Source: Actinomycetes bacterium (GTDB taxonomy: Bacteria; Actinomycetota; Actinomycetes; Actinomycetales; Cellulomonadaceae). From it: a stretch of DNA of 5,939 nucleotides. Position 1 is the first letter of the stretch. Every line of letters begins with the position of its first letter. Location of the stretch: the NCBI GenBank assembly GCA_023428465.1, contig JAEYXM010000129.1, positions 1 through 5,939 on the forward strand. The letters are read 5' to 3'. A program made the position numbers and the translations under genes. Positions 3,367 through 5,939 of this stretch are shown piece by piece. Under the pieces are notes generated by a model. That model worked only from the letters and a program-made list of their open reading frames with translations. It was not told where the DNA came from and ran no database searches.

Positions 3367-5457
3367 TCAGTTGTCCTCGTCGTCCGGAGGGTCCGGCGGC
3401 GTCGACGCCGAGCCCAGGGAGACGACCACCACGACCGTGCTGCCCTCGTTGACCGTCGACCCACCACCCGGTTCCAGGCGGATGACCTGGCCCGAGGGCA
3501 CCGTGTCGCTGTTCTCTTCCTTGTACTGGGCGTTGAGGCCCGCCTGCCCGAGGGCCGCCTGGGCCTGACCGTAGGTCTTCCCCTCGAGGCCGTTCGGGAC
3601 CGTGGTCGTCTGCACCGTGGGGGCGACCGCGATGACGATCGTCACCGCGGAGTGCTGCGCCACGGTGCTCGGGCCCGGGTCCTGGCGGATGACGGTGCCG
3701 GGCGTGGCCTGGTCCGTCTCCTCGGTCGCCGGGCTCGGCGTCAGGCCCAGCTCCGCGAGTGCCTCCCGCGCCGCCTCCTCGGTCATGCCGACCAGGTTCG
3801 GCAGCGCGACCTTGCCCGTGGACAGGTACACGATGAGCGGGGCGTCCGCGGCGATCTCCGTGCCCTCGGCCGGGTCGGTCTTCACGACCGCGCCCTCGAG
3901 GACCTGCGGGTCGTCGATCGTCCGCCACTGGATGTTGCCCAGGTTGAAGCCGGCCGTCTCGAGGATCTGCCGCGCCTGCTCCTCCGGCTGGTTCTTCAGC
4001 ACGGGGACCTGCAGGGCGTTCGGGCCCTGGGAGATCGTCACCTCGACGGTCGAGTCCTCAGGCACGTCCGCGGGGCCCTGCGGGTTGCTCGTGATGACCG
4101 TGCCCGGCGCGACCTCGGCGCTCGCCTCGGTGAGCCGCACGAACTTCAGGCCCAGCTCGTCGAGCGTCGACCGCGCCTCCTCCTCGGTCATGCCGCGCAG
4201 GTCCGGGAGCGCCACGGTCGTGACCTCGGGCTCGGTGTCGCCCGAGGTGTCGCGCGTCAGCAGCACGATGATGCCGATGATCGCGACGGCCGCGACGGCG
4301 ATGAGCACCCACATGAGCCAGGGGCGACCGTCGTCGTCCAGGTCCTGGCCGTATGCGGGGGGGCCACCGACCCCGCCGCGCGTGGCGTCGTCGAGGCCGA
4401 TGGGCGCCCAGCCCGCCGACACCGGTGCAGGGGGCATCGCCGTCGGCCTGGTGGACGCACCCATGACCTGGGTGGCGGCCGTGGGCGTCGCGGCCGGGCG
4501 GATCACCTGCGTGGGCGCGCCCGACGGTGCGGGCCCCCCGAAACCGGCGGCGCCGGCCCCGAAACCTGCGACGCCGAGCGCGGGGGCGCTGACGTGCCCG
4601 CCGCGCAGCGCGGCCTCCAGGTCGCCGCGGAACTCCGCCGCCGTGGTGTAGCGCTGGTCGCGGTCCTTCGCGAGGGCCTTCATCGTGATGCGGTCGAGCG
4701 TCTCCGGGACGTCGGACGCGAACGCGCTGGGCGGCTGCGCCGTCTCCCGGGCGTGCTGGTACGCGACGGCCACGGGCGAGTCGCCGACGAACGGCGGGCG
4801 GCCCGTGAGCAGCTCGAACAGCAGGCAGCCGGTCGAGTACAGGTCCGACCGGGAGTCCACGGCCTCGCCGCGCGCCTGCTCGGGTGAGAGGTACTGCGCG
4901 GTCCCGATGACGGCCTGCGTCTGGGTCATCGTGCCTGCGGCGTCGGCCATCGCGCGGGCGATGCCGAAGTCCATGACCTTGACCGCGCCCGTCGGGGTGA
5001 GCATGACGTTGGCGGGCTTGATGTCGCGGTGCACGATGCCCGCGTGGTGGGAGTACTCGAGCGCCGACAGGACGCCCGCGGTGATCTCCACGGCCTCCTC
5101 GATGGGCACGGCCGCCCCGTCGCGGAGGATGTCGCGGACCGTGTGGCCCTCGACGTACTCCATGACGATGAAGGGCACGTGCGCGACGGTGCCGTTCTGC
5201 TCCACCGAGACGTCCTCGCCCGTGTCGTACACGGCGACGATCGCGGGGTGGTTCAGCGCCGCCGCGGCCTGTGCCTCGCGGCGGAACCGCGCCTGGAAGG
5301 ACGGGTCGCGCGCCAGGTCGGACCGGAGGATCTTCACGGCCACCGTGCGCCCGAGGCGGGTGTCATGGCCGATGTGGACCTCGGCCATGCCGCCACGTCC
5401 GATGAGCTCGCCGACCTCGTAGCGGCCGCCGAGGATCCGAGGTGCGTCGTCCACCAC
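3367..5457 (-). CDS. pknB: Serine/threonine protein kinase PknB with four PASTA domains
   Basis: This 696-residue receptor kinase is the main regulator of growth and wall synthesis in actinobacteria. The kinase domain (about 11-285) is complete: GRGGMAEV loop (20-27), VAVK with Lys42, helix-C Glu61, HRDIKPAN (143-150, Asp145), DFG (163-165), and an activation loop TMTQTQAVIGTAQYLSPEQ whose Thr178 and Thr180 match the autophosphorylated TQT pair of M. tuberculosis PknB. A flexible Ala/Pro linker (286-378) contains TQVI and TQVM. A membrane helix spans about 379-400. Outside are four PASTA repeats (about 412-478, 481-547, 549-611, 617-682), which bind muropeptides or lipid II, and an acidic tail PPDDEDN. 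The start is GTG at 5457, overlapping the upstream stop (TAGTG), with GAGGG 7 bases before it; a second GTG at 5454 is possible. The frame stays open to 5538, but those residues read through the neighbour. Confidence 0.96.
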   Translation of the reverse strand: MVDDAPRILGGRYEVGELIGRGGMAEVHIGHDTRLGRTVAVKILRSDLARDPSFQARFRREAQAAAALNHPAIVAVYDTGEDVSVEQNGTVAHVPFIVMEYVEGHTVRDILRDGAAVPIEEAVEITAGVLSALEYSHHAGIVHRDIKPANVMLTPTGAVKVMDFGIARAMADAAGTMTQTQAVIGTAQYLSPEQARGEAVDSRSDLYSTGCLLFELLTGRPPFVGDSPVAVAYQHARETAQPPSAFASDVPETLDRITMKALAKDRDQRYTTAAEFRGDLEAALRGGHVSAPALGVAGFGAGAAGFGGPAPSGAPTQVIRPAATPTAATQVMGASTRPTAMPPAPVSAGWAPIGLDDATRGGVGGPPAYGQDLDDDGRPWLMWVLIAVAAVAIIGIIVLLTRDTSGDTEPEVTTVALPDLRGMTEEEARSTLDELGLKFVRLTEASAEVAPGTVITSNPQGPADVPEDSTVEVTISQGPNALQVPVLKNQPEEQARQILETAGFNLGNIQWRTIDDPQVLEGAVVKTDPAEGTEIAADAPLIVYLSTGKVALPNLVGMTEEAAREALAELGLTPSPATEETDQATPGTVIRQDPGPSTVAQHSAVTIVIAVAPTVQTTTVPNGLEGKTYGQAQAALGQAGLNAQYKEENSDTVPSGQVIRLEPGGGSTVNEGSTVVVVVSLGSASTPPDPPDDEDN

Positions 5458-5939
5458 TAGGTGTCCCTCGCTGTCGTCGTGTTGAGAAGGCCGTAGCCAG
5501 GGCCGATGATCCCACGGTCGCACTCCGCGACGGAGCACGCTGTGGTCACGATGTGGGACACGGGGGCGTGCGGGGCGGGGGCGGCCCGGGACGGCCCGAG
5601 GAGTCTATCCGCGAACGCGGCCCCCAGGAGCGCGAAGAGCACCATGAGGACGAGCACCACCAGGGGCCAGGAGAACCGCCCCCAGCGGTGGCCCGTCGTC
5701 GTCCCCGCGGGGATGGGCTTGTTGACCTCCTTGGCCACGAAGCCCAGCCAGTGCCCCGCCGCGCTGACCGCGGTGGTCAGCCACCCGAGCACCGTGGCGG
5801 GCCATGCGGCCGGTCCGGTCACCGGGGAGTCGCTCTGCGGTCCCAGGGCGACGGGTCGCGCCTGCGCAGCCGGTGCCGCGCCCGCCTGTGCAGCGGGAGC
5901 CGGGGCCCCGCGCGTCGAGCCGGGTGCGGGGGTCGAGGG
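5457..5939 (-). CDS. pknA: C-terminal part of membrane protein upstream of pknB, probably kinase PknA
   Basis: The frame is open to the window edge and gives the last 160 residues of a protein whose start lies beyond 5939. It begins with an Ala/Pro/Gln-rich low-complexity stretch (STPAPGSTRGAPAPAAQAG), as in kinase juxtamembrane linkers, followed by a moderately hydrophobic segment (AAWPATVLGWLTTAVSAAGHWLGF) and a clear membrane helix (SWPLVVLVLMVLFALLGAAF). A tail of about 50 residues holds two cysteines spaced C-x4-C (ACSVAEC). No kinase motif is visible in the fragment. The PknA call rests on position (pknA directly precedes pknB in the same operon in actinobacteria), the linker-helix-short tail layout, and the one-base stop/start overlap. 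A short GTG-started protein from 5822 is possible but less likely, because the frame continues openly upstream. Confidence 0.62.
   Translation of the reverse strand, partial: PSTPAPGSTRGAPAPAAQAGAAPAAQARPVALGPQSDSPVTGPAAWPATVLGWLTTAVSAAGHWLGFVAKEVNKPIPAGTTTGHRWGRFSWPLVVLVLMVLFALLGAAFADRLLGPSRAAPAPHAPVSHIVTTACSVAECDRGIIGPGYGLLNTTTARDT
5465..5469 (-). promoter_or_regulatory. Ribosome binding site of pknB
   Basis: GAGGG on the - strand sits 7 bases before GTG at 5457 and 10 before GTG at 5454, inside the 3' end of the upstream gene. The spacing favours 5457. Confidence 0.55.

Noticed and set aside
3602..4887. Large + strand frames antisense to pknB
   Set aside because: They mirror the pknB codon pattern and encode low-complexity Ser/Ala- or Arg-rich chains. 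pknB on the - strand is unambiguous.

Overview
The window comes from a high-GC actinobacterium. Codon third positions are almost always G or C, GTG starts are common, and the gene set (CrgA, a DUF881 protein, a class E sortase, PASTA kinase PknB) is that of the conserved cell-wall and division locus near the chromosomal origin. Gene content and order suggest Micrococcales, perhaps a Cellulomonas-like organism. That placement is inference, because no species-specific marker is present.

Layout: (1) 1-177, + strand: the last 58 residues of a rhomboid-family intramembrane protease. (2) 178-529: a 352-bp gap between convergent genes, with no convincing gene. It holds a long dyad (272-303) that includes a perfect TTATCCACA-type DnaA box, an alternating 24/18-bp tandem repeat (356-457), and small hairpins. 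(3) 530-775, - strand: crgA. (4) 776-896: the divergent promoter region. (5) 897-3312, + strand: a tightly packed four-gene set of DUF881 membrane protein, class E sortase, a 51-residue one-helix membrane protein, and a TrpG/PabA-type glutamine amidotransferase. Each junction overlaps or abuts (GTGA, TGATG, TAGATG), so translational coupling is likely. (6) 3313-3366: a short convergent gap. (7) 3367-5457, - strand: pknB, with a kinase domain, one membrane helix and four PASTA repeats. (8) 5457-5939, - strand: the C-terminal end of the upstream kinase-operon gene, probably pknA, whose stop overlaps the pknB start.

How the genes fit together: PknB, and probably PknA, read muropeptide or lipid II signals outside the cell and phosphorylate division and wall-synthesis proteins. 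CrgA is a small divisome membrane protein. The class E sortase attaches proteins to the wall. The DUF881 protein and the 51-residue protein are membrane partners of unknown function that travel with this locus. The amidotransferase supplies ammonia for anthranilate or aminodeoxychorismate synthesis and is a metabolic outlier, but its position is conserved in other actinobacteria (compare M. tuberculosis Rv0013 beside pknB, Rv0014c).

I found no mobile element, CRISPR array, RNA gene or clearly new system. The least explained sequence is the rhomboid-crgA gap, with its DnaA-box dyad and higher-order repeat. The His/Pro repeat head of the DUF881 protein comes second.
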